NCBI GenBank assembly: GCA_030710605.1
Contig: CP092872.1
Span: 7,181,763 to 7,245,762, forward strand
Length of the DNA stretch: 64,000 bases
From: Cordylochernes scorpioides
Taxonomy: Eukaryota; Arthropoda; Arachnida; Pseudoscorpiones; Chernetidae
Reading direction: 5' to 3'
A program made the position numbers and the translations under genes. Below the pieces are notes generated by a model. That model searched no databases. It worked only from the letters and a program-made list of their open reading frames with translations, and had not been told where the DNA came from. Positions 1 through 8,963 of this stretch are shown in pieces (position 1 is the first letter of the stretch; every line of letters begins with the position of its first letter).

Positions 1-190
1 GGATACAGGATGAGCAGCATTTGTACTCCATGTTAGGAGCGGCTGCACATGGTGTCTGTTCCTTATGTCAGAGGCGGCCATTTCTTTTGGAGCTAAGTCG
101 GCCTTCCACTGAGTAGTACTCCCAGTCTTAAAGACAAAGGCAGACGCATTCTACTTCACCCAGACCCTAGATTGGGTGGAGATAAGAAAG
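1..190 (+). mobile_element. SINE-like repeat (Sx family), 3' part
   Basis: This repeat recurs at 1120, 7402, 28630, 32325, 54470, 57127 and 62998. It usually ends in a GATAAGAAAGAAG-type tail like that of one LINE family here. The window cuts off its 5' part, which begins with a CCGGTCCCAAGCCCGG-type block in complete copies. It lies in the intron just downstream (minus strand) of exon 12. Confidence 0.75.
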
Positions 191-222
191 AAGAAGAAGA
201 AGACAAGACCTCCTCCACTCAC

Positions 223-510
223 CCAGCAGGCTGTCCCGAACAAGGGTGAGCAGAAGCCGGATGCCAGCCTCATCCATCATGGCTGGGGCCATCCTCTCAA
301 ACAGCTGCTTCAAGGTCATGTAGTAGGTGTTGGTCTGCACCGGGAGGCCCAGTGTCTTCAGCAGCTCCTTCACGCTGCGTTCTATCTCTCCGCAGGATGC
401 CGCACCCATCACCACTACCTCCATGTGGCTCAGTAGCCGCGCATTCTGATCCAGAGAGGAAACAAACCGCCGTGTGTATTCTGCTGTCCGCAAATTCTGC
501 GCCAGGTTCT
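223..510 (-). CDS. Pds5: Pds5 exon 12 (copy A)
   Basis: 288 bp encode about residues 527-623 of the composite protein. The acceptor is TTGCAG just above 510 and the donor GTGAGT just below 223. The 3' splice site was chosen inside a longer open frame because only there does the phase join exon 11, giving a KNLAQNLRTAEY start that matches the KNLPDP-type stretch of animal PDS5. It covers mid-protein HEAT repeats and ends DSLLG. The copy B donor is GTAAGT, a one-base difference. The next exon of copy A lies outside the window. Confidence 0.92.
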
Positions 511-774
511 CTGCAACAATCAGTTCAAGCTGTTTAGGATGGGATCTCGAGTGAGGAGAGACTTGGAGAAACAATGGACAAGATACAAAAACAACAGCGA
601 TACAATATCAATAAACTAAAGCAAAGAACCTTCACACAGTGCACAATATGTGCTTCCACAAACATTTTTTTTTTATTATCGAGTGACCTTTTGAATTTTA
701 GAAAGTGTAGTGTGGGGTCCAAAAAATACAATGATTTCTCCCATATAGGGATGATCCCTCCATTGCTGTACATA
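511..774. other. Intron 11 sequence, nothing recognised
   Basis: Pds5 intron between exons 11 and 12 without a recognisable repeat apart from poly-T. The long minus-strand open frame that runs upstream of the exon 12 acceptor is intron read-through. Confidence 0.6.
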
Positions 775-939
775 CACAGTTAAACCTGTCTATAGCGCCC
801 CCTCTTGGGACTCACCAAAATAGGGTGCTATAGACAGGTCACTTTTAATGTAAATTGTATCATCCTACGTATTTAAAATCGGGCGCTATAGAGAGGAAGG
901 CGCTATTTAGAGGGGGTGCTATAGACAGGTTCAACTGCA
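775..939. mobile_element. MITE, CTGTCTATAGCGCC-type inverted repeats
   Basis: About 165 bp with terminal inverted repeats of the form ACAGTTAAACCTGTCTATAG and internal repeats of a GCGCTATAGA motif. Other copies lie at 26851-27031 and, in duplicate copy B, at 55371-55535. The ends resemble the TACAGT termini of Tc1/mariner-pogo elements. It sits about 12 bp from the exon 11 splice donor. Confidence 0.8.
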
Positions 940-959
940 TATAGGAATGAACTACTCAC

Positions 960-1057
960 TGGAGAGTAGATGGATCTTGAGGTTGATGTTCTTGGAACGT
1001 TCCTCAGTCCGGGGCTGCTGCAGGTATTCCACGATGGCACGGAACTGGCTTCGGACC
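960..1057 (-). CDS. Pds5: Pds5 exon 11 (copy A)
   Basis: 98 bp, acceptor TGTGCAG above 1057 and donor GTGAGTAG below 960. It encodes VRSQFRAIVEYLQ and the following NINLKIHLLS, about residues 495-527. The splice phases join exon 10 (AT|G) and exon 12 (A|AG). Longer open frames here run into repeats and are not coding. Confidence 0.9.
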
Positions 1058-1119
1058 CTGCACACAGGCCAGTTCCCTCATCTCTCTTTCTTCACATGTT
1101 ACTTTATGGCACAAAGTGT

Positions 1120-1502
1120 CAACTCCATTAATGCCAGTCCCAAGCCCAGATGAAAAAGGAGGAGAAAGAGCAGTAACAAGCTCACAAAAAAAGCCAAGCT
1201 CAGCTAGCCCGGCTGATAGTACCCTGTAAGGGCTCCAGGGATACAGGATGAGTCTGTACTTCATGTTAGGAGCGGTGAGAGGCTGCATATGGCTTATGTA
1301 CCTCATGTCAGAGGCAGCTATTTCATATTGAAGCCAAGTCGACCCGCTACTGAGTAGTGCTCCCAGACAAAAGCAAACACTTTCTACTTCATCCAATCTC
1401 ATTATGGATGTCAAATCTCCTTTGATGAGCTCTATTCATCCTCAGAAGGCACCACTACAGGCTTGATACCTTATATGATTGATTGGAGATAAGAAAGAAA
1501 AA
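1120..1502 (+). mobile_element. SINE-like repeat (Sx family), near full length
   Basis: Begins with the CCAGTCCCAAGCCC block and ends with TGATTGGAGATAAGAAAG. Its 3' end matches the 3' end of the LINE family seen at 30420-30745, suggesting it is copied by that LINE. A matching copy lies at 55716-56098. Confidence 0.75.
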
Positions 1503-1770
1503 GAATATATAAAGCCTACCCCCCACTTTGGTAAACACCAAAAAATTACTGATTTTACCCAATGTGTGGGTGAGTATCTCCAGGAGAGACTCTAGACTGA
1601 CTGACCATCCAGTAGATGCTAAAGCTTAGCGAGTAAAAGATGGGTTAAGGTTCAAATGAAATTAAAATGATGAGAAATCTTGCATCAAGAAGATTTGGTA
1701 CACATGGAACAGGCCCTGATAATCGAGGGCAGGTAGTTAGCAAATATTTTTATTGCAAGTTCACCACATG
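1503..1770. other. Intron sequence, nothing recognised
   Basis: Part of the Pds5 intron between exons 10 and 11. No gene, splice-bounded frame or known repeat end is visible; a short segment resembles the sequence following the Sx repeat at 57405-57460. Confidence 0.5.
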
Positions 1771-2078
1771 TTTTTTTTTTTGCTTATCCCTAGTACACGT
1801 GGGACAGGCCATGATAATCATGGTGGGTAGTTAGCGACTGCTTTTACTGTAAGTGCACCACATGTCTACACATGTGAAAAGCAGTTCGACTTTGCACTTA
1901 CTAATGCCAGAGCCCCGTTTGGTTACTTGCACTCGCTGGTGGGGTTGGACTTTTGCAAGAATCGGGGGCCATTGGAGCATTTTTTTTTCTTTAAACAGAA
2001 AAAAGTGTCCAATGCGGGTTCGAACCCGGGTCCTAGTGGTCGAAAACCAAAGGTTTAACCAGCCTTCCACCGACCCCT
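1771..2078 (-). mobile_element. tRNA-derived SINE
   Basis: On the minus strand the element starts with a tRNA-like head (GGTCGGTGGAAGGCTGG, box-B GGTTCGAACCC). A conserved body of about 200 bp follows, ending CTAGGGATAAGCAAAAA. At least ten related copies occur in this window. The head is too diverged from a cloverleaf to be a working tRNA. Confidence 0.88.
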
Positions 2079-2297
2079 CACCACATGTACTACACATGTA
2101 GAAATAAAATTCGACTTTTGCACTTACAAATGTATCAGAGACTGGTTTGGTTACTTGTACTCATTAATGGGGTTAGACTTTTGCTAGAATTGAGGGCCAT
2201 TGAGGCAAATTTTCTTCATAAAAAGAGCCCAATGTGGGGTACAATGCCATGTTGCGGCTGTTTAAGATCTCTCAACAGTTTATACCATTCTTCCACC
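2079..2297 (-). mobile_element. Degenerate tRNA-derived SINE copy
   Basis: A second, older copy of the same SINE abuts the previous one. The body and the head-proximal CCAATGTGGGG remnant are recognisable but full of substitutions. Confidence 0.65.
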
Positions 2298-2597
2298 AAA
2301 CCGTTCCTAATATTGCTGAATCATAATTTATGTGTTTTGTTAAAAGCTACAATTCCAGATATTTCTACGATGGAATACTCTTGTGATTTACATAGTATTT
2401 CAGTATTGTCTATGTTAATTGACAGGTCTGTCTATATATCACAGCCATGTTGGATTGTTGGTTGGCTAGTGGTTATTGGATAGGACAGGCCATCTGCTGA
2501 TGTACATATAATTTGTCCTTCTTTTATTGTTTTATATCTTTAGGTAATAAAGGATCTTTCTCTTCTTCTACGAATCTATATATTTTTTCCCAACACA

Positions 2598-3018
2598 CAA
2601 GGTAATAAGACCAAATCCAAATAAACAAATATTGTGTGACGTTTCAGTAACAGCGTTGTTACCATCTTCAGACAAAGTATTGAATGAGAAGATTTACCAA
2701 TTTAAATAAAATTTCTCATTCAGTACTTTTGTCTGAAGATGGTAACAACGCTGTTACCGAAACGTCACACACTATTTATTTATTTGGATTTGGTCTTATT
2801 ACCTTGTTTCAGTACTTTTGTCTGAAGATGGTAACAACGTTGTTACCGAAATGTCATACACTATTTATTTATTTGGATTTAGTCTTATTACCTTGTTTCA
2901 GTACTTTTGTCTGAAGATGGTAACAACGCTGTTACCGAAACGTCACATACTATTTATTTATTTGGATTTGGTCTTATTACCTTGTGTTTATAATCTAGAA
3001 TCCAAATTGTGCCTTATC
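2598..3018 (+). mobile_element. Fold-back family insertion with 14-bp target duplication
   Basis: A 421 bp insertion flanked by direct repeats TTTTTCCCAACACA at 2584-2597 and 3019-3032. Copy B has one uninterrupted copy of that site, so this is a clean insertion. It holds one minus-strand arm and three plus-strand arms, each with CTGAAGATGG, a GGTAACA/TGTTACC stem and GAAACGTC. Target duplications of this length fit retroposition rather than cut-and-paste transposition. Confidence 0.85.
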
Positions 3019-3315
3019 TTTTTCCCAACACATTTATTCTTTCAATCAAATTGTATAAAATTGCTTTATTTTTAATAATAATATATATTTCATTTATCAC
3101 GTGTATTATATTTCTACAGAATATTATTATCTATTATATTTGACACTCTACTGTGACGACACATCATTTTGAAAGTTGGCGCTAGGATTGGCTAATCGCA
3201 GCAGATAGCCATGGACGGGGAAGATTTGGGATCACCAACAACGAGGATGATAGCAAATAAATATAATAACTCATTTTTTCACATTTTATTACGGAAACCC
3301 GCTCGGGAAACATCT

Positions 3316-3827
3316 TCTATATATATAAAAATGAATGTTTGTATGTTTGTTTGTATATATGTCCAGTATACAAATTCGCAGTAGTTCACTAATTCAAACC
3401 AAAATTTCCATACATAGGTAAAAAAATACGGGGAAGACGATAGGCTATTTAAAAATATATATAAATCAATTATTAAAACTATATATTTTTAGTCAGAAAA
3501 TGATGATGACGATATTGCTGTATCATGTTTGATTATCAGATACAAAATTATATCGGGAAAAAATTCCAAAAAGCTGAGACCACGGGTGAAACCAGTTCAT
3601 TATTTTGTACGCAGGAACAAAATTCTAACAGAAAAACATTCATTCGAGCAGAAAACAAAAGCCAGATCATCTTTCTATAAAAATATCGCTTCTCAGACAC
3701 AAAGTTTGGAGCAGGGACGTTTCACAAGAGTGACATCCACGGCGCCAATTTATAATTGTAACGAATAGTATTTGAATCAAAACATTTAATAGGGTAAAAC
3801 CCGGGCGTTGCCCGGGTCATTCGGCTA
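3316..3827 (+). mobile_element. Non-autonomous Helitron
   Basis: Starts TCTATATATATAAAAATG. It ends with a hairpin CCCGGGC-GTT-GCCCGGG followed about 8 bp later by CTAG and then T, the classic Helitron 3' end. No Rep/helicase is encoded. An 80-codon open frame (3529-3768) inside has no recognised homology. The first 170 bp are shared with the Helitron at 27347-27700. Confidence 0.8.
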
Positions 3828-3897
3828 GTGTAAAGAAAGAAGAAATAAAGGTCGAGGGCCTTACAAAATTGTAACTGGTTGTAACAACATCACATTT

Positions 3898-4148
3898 GTG
3901 ATAAGGCACAATTTGGATTATAGATTATAAACACAAGGAAATAAGAACAAATCCAAATAAACAAATAGTGTGCGACGTTTTGGTAACAGCGTTGTTACCA
4001 TCTTCAGACAAAAGTATTGAATGAGAAGATTTACCAATTTAAATAAAATTTCTCATTCAGTACTTTTGTCTGAAGATGGTAACAACGCTGTTACCGAAAC
4101 GTCACACACTATTTATTTATTTGGATTTGGTCTTATTACCTTGTGTTT
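3898..4148. mobile_element. Fold-back family, near-perfect inverted arms
   Basis: Two arms of about 120 bp face each other around a short AAGATTTACCAATTT spacer. Each arm has the GGTAACA/TGTTACC stem next to GAAACGTC. It is flanked by AATATCACATTT (4149-4160; AACATCACATTT at 3886-3897; both copies exact in duplicate copy B), a 12-bp target duplication. Confidence 0.82.
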
Positions 4149-4254
4149 AATATCACATTTACATATTCAAATTGAAATCATCAAGAAGTGGTGTATATGG
4201 GAAAATCACATGGACAAAACACCAAGATCTGGACAATGTGGTAGACAGACTTAC

Positions 4255-4287
4255 ATGTTCTGGCTCTTGAGCAGCTCAATGAATGCC
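4255..4287 (-). CDS. Pds5: Pds5 exon 10 (copy A), 33-nt microexon
   Basis: Only 33 bp: acceptor TGTCCAG above 4287, donor GTAAGTC below 4255. It encodes AFIELLKSQNM, about residues 484-494, which aligns with the ALNEMWKCQNM-type segment of animal PDS5. Phases join exon 9 (AA|G) and exon 11 (AT|G). Both duplicate copies are identical here. Confidence 0.88.
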
Positions 4288-4342
4288 CTGGACACAAAAA
4301 AATGGAAGTTGGTGTTCCAACGTGTAGATGGAAGTGTCTTAC

Positions 4343-4456
4343 TTGACGGCATTGTCATCCACGGTGGCAAAGAGGTGGTAGAGCTTCTGCATGCGCTCCT
4401 CCAGAGGGCTCTGGTGAGGGATGAGACAAGTGTGGAGGATCCTTTCTACCAGCATC
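4343..4456 (-). CDS. Pds5: Pds5 exon 9 (copy A)
   Basis: 114 bp encoding MLVERILHTCLIP...EERMQKLYHLFATVDDNAVK, about residues 446-483. Acceptor TGTGCAG, donor GTAAGAC. The LVERI-x-EERM-xx-LY pattern is diagnostic of PDS5. One synonymous difference (an Asp codon) from copy B at 58832-58945. Confidence 0.92.
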
Positions 4457-5093
4457 CTGCACAGCATCATTGTTTAGCATAGTCATCATCCCTGGGGTCC
4501 TACGCCCCATCATCATACATCCCCATCACAAAATTTGAAATTAATTGGTGGTATTAAAATTACTTCATTGCCAACCATTCAGAAGTCTGAAATTTTGTCA
4601 ACTTGCAAGGTCATCATGTTTGAACAAGTTTCAGACTTCTAGATATTCTAAAAATGATCACACAATTCAAAAGAAAAAATTGAAAATAGTCAATTCCCAA
4701 CCACCCAGAAGTATGAAATTTTGTCCATCTTGCATTGTTACCAGGTTTTTGAACAAGTTTACCAATTTTCAGACTTCTAGGTGCTCTGTAAGGAATAATA
4801 AATATTAATGACATAAATTGTGGACAGAAAGAAATGGAAGTAAGAAAAACTTTTAATAAGGGAAGGACAAAGCCTCCTCCTCCAAATGTATTCAATTTAT
4901 TTCTCTAACACTGCTCTAAATCAAAGAAAGATGTAAGCAATGTTACAATGTAGTGTCATGACAATGCAGGTTATAAACTCAGTTAAAATACTGACATTCC
5001 GGGAAGAACACATGTGAATAGTTCCAGTGGCCTCACTAATTTTCAATTGCCATCTACATTAAAATTATTATTCTTACAAAATTTAAAGTTATG
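4457..5093. other. Intron 8 sequence, nothing recognised
   Basis: AT-rich Pds5 intron. Two imperfect direct repeats (CCAACCATTCAGAAGTCTGAAA and a relative near 4700) are visible. In copy B a 1.28 kb DNA element is inserted in the equivalent place (59145-60427); here the site is empty. Confidence 0.6.
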
Positions 5094-5345
5094 TTGATGT
5101 TGATTCTTATCCCCTTGTGCAAAGATCACACAAATTCCATGAGTTCATGCTCTTCGATCTGTTTTATGATAAGCAGCAGCCTCTCCCAAAGGTCCTGTTT
5201 AGTAAATCTAATGGAAGCCAAAATGTGTTCTGGAGCTGCAGGTGCCAAACTACATTTTGGGCAAGTGGGGTAGATTTTGTTATTATTTTCCATCTTCAAT
5301 GGCTTGAGATGGCCTGTTCTAAATCTTGTTAGTGTTGTTTGGTTC
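5094..5345 (-). mobile_element. Jockey/I-like LINE 3' end (family L1)
   Basis: On the minus strand it encodes the C-terminal tail of a LINE ORF2: TLTRFRTGHLKPL, then CPKC...PEHILASIR, a Cys/His zinc-finger-like tail, ending EEHELMEFV and a stop. The tail is CAAGGGGATAAG. It is 5'-truncated and ends about 40 bp downstream of the exon 8 donor. Further copies at 46915, 47225, 48285 and 60878. Confidence 0.8.
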
Positions 5346-5382
5346 TGTCTATTTATAAGGTAAAGTATAAATGCTAGGGTAC

Positions 5383-5680
5383 CTGTCTTCCAAAGCTGTC
5401 TGATAGTAGACATGGAGGATCTTGTCCTTGATCCAGGAGATACAGTCCCTGGTGGACTCTGGGAGGTCTTTGCTCTCTGCATGCTGCTTGTACAAGTAGG
5501 CCAAACCCAGGAGAGCCTCCTTCCTGATCTTGAACTTCTTGTCCAGCGTGCGCTCCTTTACAAAGTTGAGCAGCACATCATTGACTGCGCTGAAGTCCTT
5601 TTTGGCTGCGCTGATGATGGCCATCACCACCTCGTAGCGCACGTTCTCTTCAGGATCATGCTGCCTCAACCGCAGCTGGT
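5383..5680 (-). CDS. Pds5: Pds5 exon 8 (copy A)
   Basis: 298 bp, acceptor TTTTCCAG above 5680, donor GTACCC below 5383. It encodes the most conserved block of the protein, about residues 347-446: QLRLRQHDPEENVRYEVVMAI, AAKKDF, ERTLDKKFKIRKEALLGLAY and WIKDKILHVYY. These are HEAT repeats of the cohesin-regulator hook. Identical in sequence to copy B by eye. Confidence 0.97.
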
Positions 5681-5764
5681 CTGGAAAACACATTGCAGAT
5701 TAAAGTAAGAACATCTTGTAGATGTGATTAGGTAACATTGTATCAGTTTACTTGAAACCTAGGG

Positions 5765-6060
5765 TTCGGTGGACCTAGTTGTCTGAATCATTGGCTTTCA
5801 ACTGCTACAAACTGCGATCAAATCCCGTATTGGGCACTTTTTCTAATTTATATATATTTTTAATAATGCTCAAATGGCCCATGATTCTTGCAAAAGTCTG
5901 ATCCCACCAGGAAGTGCAAGTAACCAAAGAGGGCTCTGGAAAACTTGTAAGTGCAAAAGTTGAACAGCTTTTCACCTTTGTAGACATGTGATGCACTTAC
6001 AGTAAAAGCAGTCACTTCACCAACTTCTACCCACCATAACCTGTACCACATGTACTAGGA
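5765..6060 (+). mobile_element. tRNA-derived SINE, old copy
   Basis: Plus-strand copy with tRNA-like head (TTCGGTGGACCTAGTTG, box-B remnant GATCAAATCCCG), body, and CATGTACTAGGAATA end. Several substitutions and a missing terminal A-tail mark it as old. Shared with copy B at 61550-61848. Confidence 0.8.
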
Positions 6061-6608
6061 ATATTTTTTTAAAAAGCTTAAAACATTTTTTTTACCGACA
6101 AGAACCTTTTCTCAAGAAAACCTTGCGTAACCTATAAACCAACTATTCCCAGCCAATAGCTGTCACAGTACAATGACTTCAGGGGATTCCTGGTAATGAA
6201 CTGGCAGTCTCCCTGACCAAATCTGGAGCTCTTGGCCACCCTGATGCCAGACACTACTACTAGATGATTTCCACCATCCCATCAATGTCATCAGCTATGG
6301 CTATGACCCATAACTGCTAGAGAGCAGTGGAATCAAGTCACAAGAAGCCAGCAGTCCTTGATTCAACCTTCCCCGAATGGCTTTCTCACTTCACAGCAGC
6401 CACAAGGGCACAAGAAATAAAGTTCCAAATGGACCTCTCAAGACAAATTTTCTTCCACAAGGAAGTTTGGTACATTGACTTCATGAAAGATTTAATGCCT
6501 CATAAAGAAAGAAAATATTTTGAAAACCAAGGCTTTTTTTCTTCAAATTATTCTCTTAGATAACTAGCATTGGTGTGAAGACTTTTAGGTAGAAAAAATA
6601 CAAAAAAA
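6061..6608. other. Intron 7 sequence, nothing recognised
   Basis: No repeat end or exon is visible. A 78-codon plus-strand frame (6327-6563) has no recognisable domain and is present, unchanged, in the other copy. It may be old repeat sequence. Confidence 0.5.
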
Positions 6609-6780
6609 AACACAAGGTAATAAGACCAAATCCAAATAAATAAATAGTGTGTGACATTTCAGTACTTTTGTCTGAAGATGGTAACAACGCTGTTACCGGA
6701 ACGTCACACACTATTTATTTATTTGGATTTGGTCTTATTACCTTGTGTTTATAATCTATAATCCAAATTGTGCCATACCA
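6609..6780. mobile_element. Fold-back family copy
   Basis: Inverted CACAAGGTAATAAGACC and GGTCTTATTACCTTGTG arms; the minus arm is truncated so the plus-arm hammerhead-like core (GGTAACA/TGTTACC then GGAACGTC) is the only one present. Confidence 0.75.
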
Positions 6781-7080
6781 TACCAAAAAAAAGATTATAG
6801 AGAGTATTTTAGAAGTTTCAGGAAATATTTCATCCTACACAAGGAACTCCTTATAAACTTTTCACCATTATATGGTTTGTAATTGTTCCAATAGATGGCA
6901 GTGTGACATTGCTTGTTTAAGAATACTCCATTACAAGGTTTCTAAGTGAACAGAATTACACAGTTTCTAATTGGGGGATATCTAGGCCTCTTTTTATAGA
7001 ATTGGAAACAATATTAATTACTGCTGATTGAGGCAAACAATAATTGGGACTTCTGTTATTTGGAAGTACTGATAAACTGA

Positions 7081-7400
7081 ACTGCTGATAATTGGGGTTA
7101 CTGGTGATTAAAACTGCTGATAATTGGGGTTACTGGTGATCAAAACTGCTGATAATTGGGGTTACTGGTGATTAAAACTGCTGATAATTGGGGTTACTGG
7201 TGATTAAAACTGCTGATAATTGGGGTTACTGGTGATCAAAACTGCTGATAATTGGGGTTACTGGTGATTAAAACTGCTGATAATTGGGGTTACTGGTGAT
7301 TAAAACTGCTGATAATTGGGGTTACTGGTGATTAAAACTGCTGATAATTGGGGTTACTGGTGATTAAAACTGCTGATAATTGGGGTTACTGGTGATTAAG
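7081..7400 (+). repeat. 32-bp minisatellite, 10 units
   Basis: Ten head-to-tail units of 32 bp (ACTGCTGATAATTGG, GGTTACTGGTGATTAAA), nearly identical. Copy B has only four units (62866-62993). Degenerate units continue near 7605-7680. Confidence 0.95.
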
Positions 7401-7401
7401 A

Positions 7402-7600
7402 CTAACTCTGCCTTTGCCGGTCCCAAGCCCGGATGAAAAAGGAGATGGGGAAGCAGTAACAAGCTCACTAAAAAACCTGGGCTCAGCTGGCCCGGTTGAT
7501 AATACCCTGTAAGGGCTCCTAATCCAGGGATACAGGATGAGCAGCATTTTGATGCACAACTTGATATCCTAATATGATTGAGTGGAGATAAGAAAGAAAG
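7402..7600 (+). mobile_element. SINE-like repeat (Sx family), internally deleted
   Basis: Has the CCGGTCCCAAGCCCGG start and the ATTGAGTGGAGATAAGAAAG end but lacks the central GCGGCCATTTC block. Inserted in or next to the minisatellite. Confidence 0.7.
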
Positions 7601-7889
7601 AAAAAAGATAATTAAGACTGCTGATAATTGAGGTTACTAAGACTGCTGATAATTGGGACTATTGTGATAATTGGGTCATTTATTATTGACGCGTCTCCAA
7701 TTAACAAGAAGTGACGCCAGCATAAAATTTTCTAGTTAGGATTTCAAAGTGATAAGTTTCAATCTCCTGTGAAAAGATGGGAATAGATGAAATATAAAAA
7801 TGACCAGGACAAGTCAAATCTCTCAGTATACTGGGCAGAACAGATGACGACACAGACATCCAACAGTATGGACTGAAGGAAGGACCTAC

Positions 7890-8100
7890 CAATGATGTCT
7901 CCTCGAAGTTCCGGGTGGTTGAGGAGGAAGTGCATGGAATACTGCACACAGCGAGTCCGCACTCGGACCCCAATGTCATTGAAGCGGCCCAGGAAACACT
8001 TCCACAGCAGGTTGTTCTGCGTGGCCAGGTCAGAGTCTTTGTCAGAGAACATGCGAGCCAACAGCTTGGTGACATCCAGCCTCTCCTTCTCCTGGTTGCT
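7890..8100 (-). CDS. Pds5: Pds5 exon 7 (copy A)
   Basis: 211 bp, acceptor ATGTAACAG above 8100, donor GTAGGTCC below 7890. It encodes SNQEKERLDVTKLLARMF, SDKDSDLA, LGRFNDIGVRVR and CVQYSMHFLLNHPEL, about residues 277-347. The CVQ-SMHFLLNHP wording is closer to insect Pds5 than to vertebrate PDS5A/B. Identical to the copy at 63482-63692. Confidence 0.96.
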
Positions 8101-8214
8101 CTGTTACATGCATGCCATTGATAAGTAAGGATTTTTTTTTAGCCAAAATGTTAACCACATTTTTTAACTAGAACATTAGCTCATTAGATGAATGGGTTGA
8201 GAACAACAGCCAAA

Positions 8215-8624
8215 AGCAGCCATTTATGCTCTTAAAAATTGTTACATTAGCCACGACGCCCTGCTTAAAAATATAGCAAAAGCTATGAATGACCTCAATC
8301 CTGAAAGCTCCATAACCTTCCAATGGATCCCATCACATGTGGGAGTACCTGGCAATGAAAGGGCTGGCTCACTGGCTAAAGCAGGAGCATCTAAAGAAAA
8401 TAACCCAAAAATATCCTCAACCCTTCCAACAGCAAATGATCACTCTAACAGACTGAAAATAAAATTTAATCAAGATTGGCAAAATAACATCAAACACCGC
8501 TGGTTCGATGGGAAAACTCCCCTCCTGAAAACCAACTCACAACTTAACAGATCAGACTTCACCATGCTTTCCCTTCATAGAACAGGCCATCTACGTCTAG
8601 ACCTGGGACAAGGAAAAAAAAAAA
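8215..8624 (+). mobile_element. LINE RNase H fragment with poly-A and 15-bp target duplication
   Basis: An open frame here encodes the end of a LINE RNase H domain: FQWIPSHVGVPGNERAGSLAK. The usual catalytic Asp of the ERAD-type motif is Gly here, so it would be inactive. The fragment ends in a 12-A run and is flanked by AGAACAACAGCCAAA at 8200-8214 and 8625-8639. It lacks both the ORF start and the normal LINE 3' end. Confidence 0.85.
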
Positions 8625-8673
8625 AGAACAACAGCCAAAGTTTTACATAAATATATGTCATAATATTTAGAAA

Positions 8674-8852
8674 TACAGTAGAACCTCCCTTAAGCAGACA
8701 CTCTGCTAGCGGACACCTCTCCACAAAGGAAAGTTTTTATTTGCAAAATTACCATTTTTACTATTTAGAAACTCTCCGATAAGAGGACACATCTCCCTAA
8801 AGAACACTTTGGCTCTGCAATTAGGTGTCCTTTACAAGGAGGTTCTACTGTA
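8674..8852. mobile_element. MITE, TACAGTAGAACCTCC inverted repeats
   Basis: 179 bp between TACAGTAGAACCTCCC and GGAGGTTCTACTGTA, with internal repeats of AGGTGTCC/GGACACCT. TA ends fit Tc1/mariner-pogo integration. The most numerous MITE in the window. Confidence 0.88.
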
Positions 8853-8945
8853 TATAAATAAAATTGCTTGTGTGGGAGTACAAGGAAAAAAGGGTAGTTA
8901 GCCGGGTTAAAACAACCTCCTTGGTAAACAAGTGTCAAGTCTTCA

Positions 8946-8963
8946 CCCCCCCCCCCCCCCCCC
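8946..8963 (+). repeat. Poly-C run
   Basis: 18 consecutive C. The true length is uncertain because such runs are error-prone in sequencing. Confidence 0.9.

Larger units (their letters stand above)
1..8408. repeat. Large duplicated segment, copy A
   Basis: Base 1 aligns with 54598 and base 8408 with 64000, so the duplication continues past both window ends. All six Pds5 exons inside (exons 7-12) recur at 54598-64000. By eye the exons differ only by two synonymous changes, in exons 9 and 12. Introns differ more: copy A has a fold-back insertion at 2598-3018 and a 10-unit minisatellite, while copy B has a 1.28 kb DNA element and an extra SINE-like insertion. This pattern fits two alleles or a very recent duplication. 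Confidence 0.95.

Noticed and set aside
1004-1414. 136-codon minus-strand frame as a complete protein
   Set aside because: Only the exon 11 end (to 1057) is coding; the rest translates the Sx repeat.
1771-2078. tRNA gene suggested by box-B sequence
   Set aside because: The head is followed by a fixed SINE body in many copies and does not fold as a good cloverleaf; it is a SINE promoter. The same applies to the other SINE copies and to 53748-53815.
7081-7400. CRISPR-like array
   Set aside because: Units are contiguous with no spacers and the genome is clearly eukaryotic; it is a minisatellite.
8946-8963. Poly-C run as a regulatory quadruplex
   Set aside because: A plain homopolymer of uncertain length, with no conservation evidence; absence of a partner copy prevents testing.
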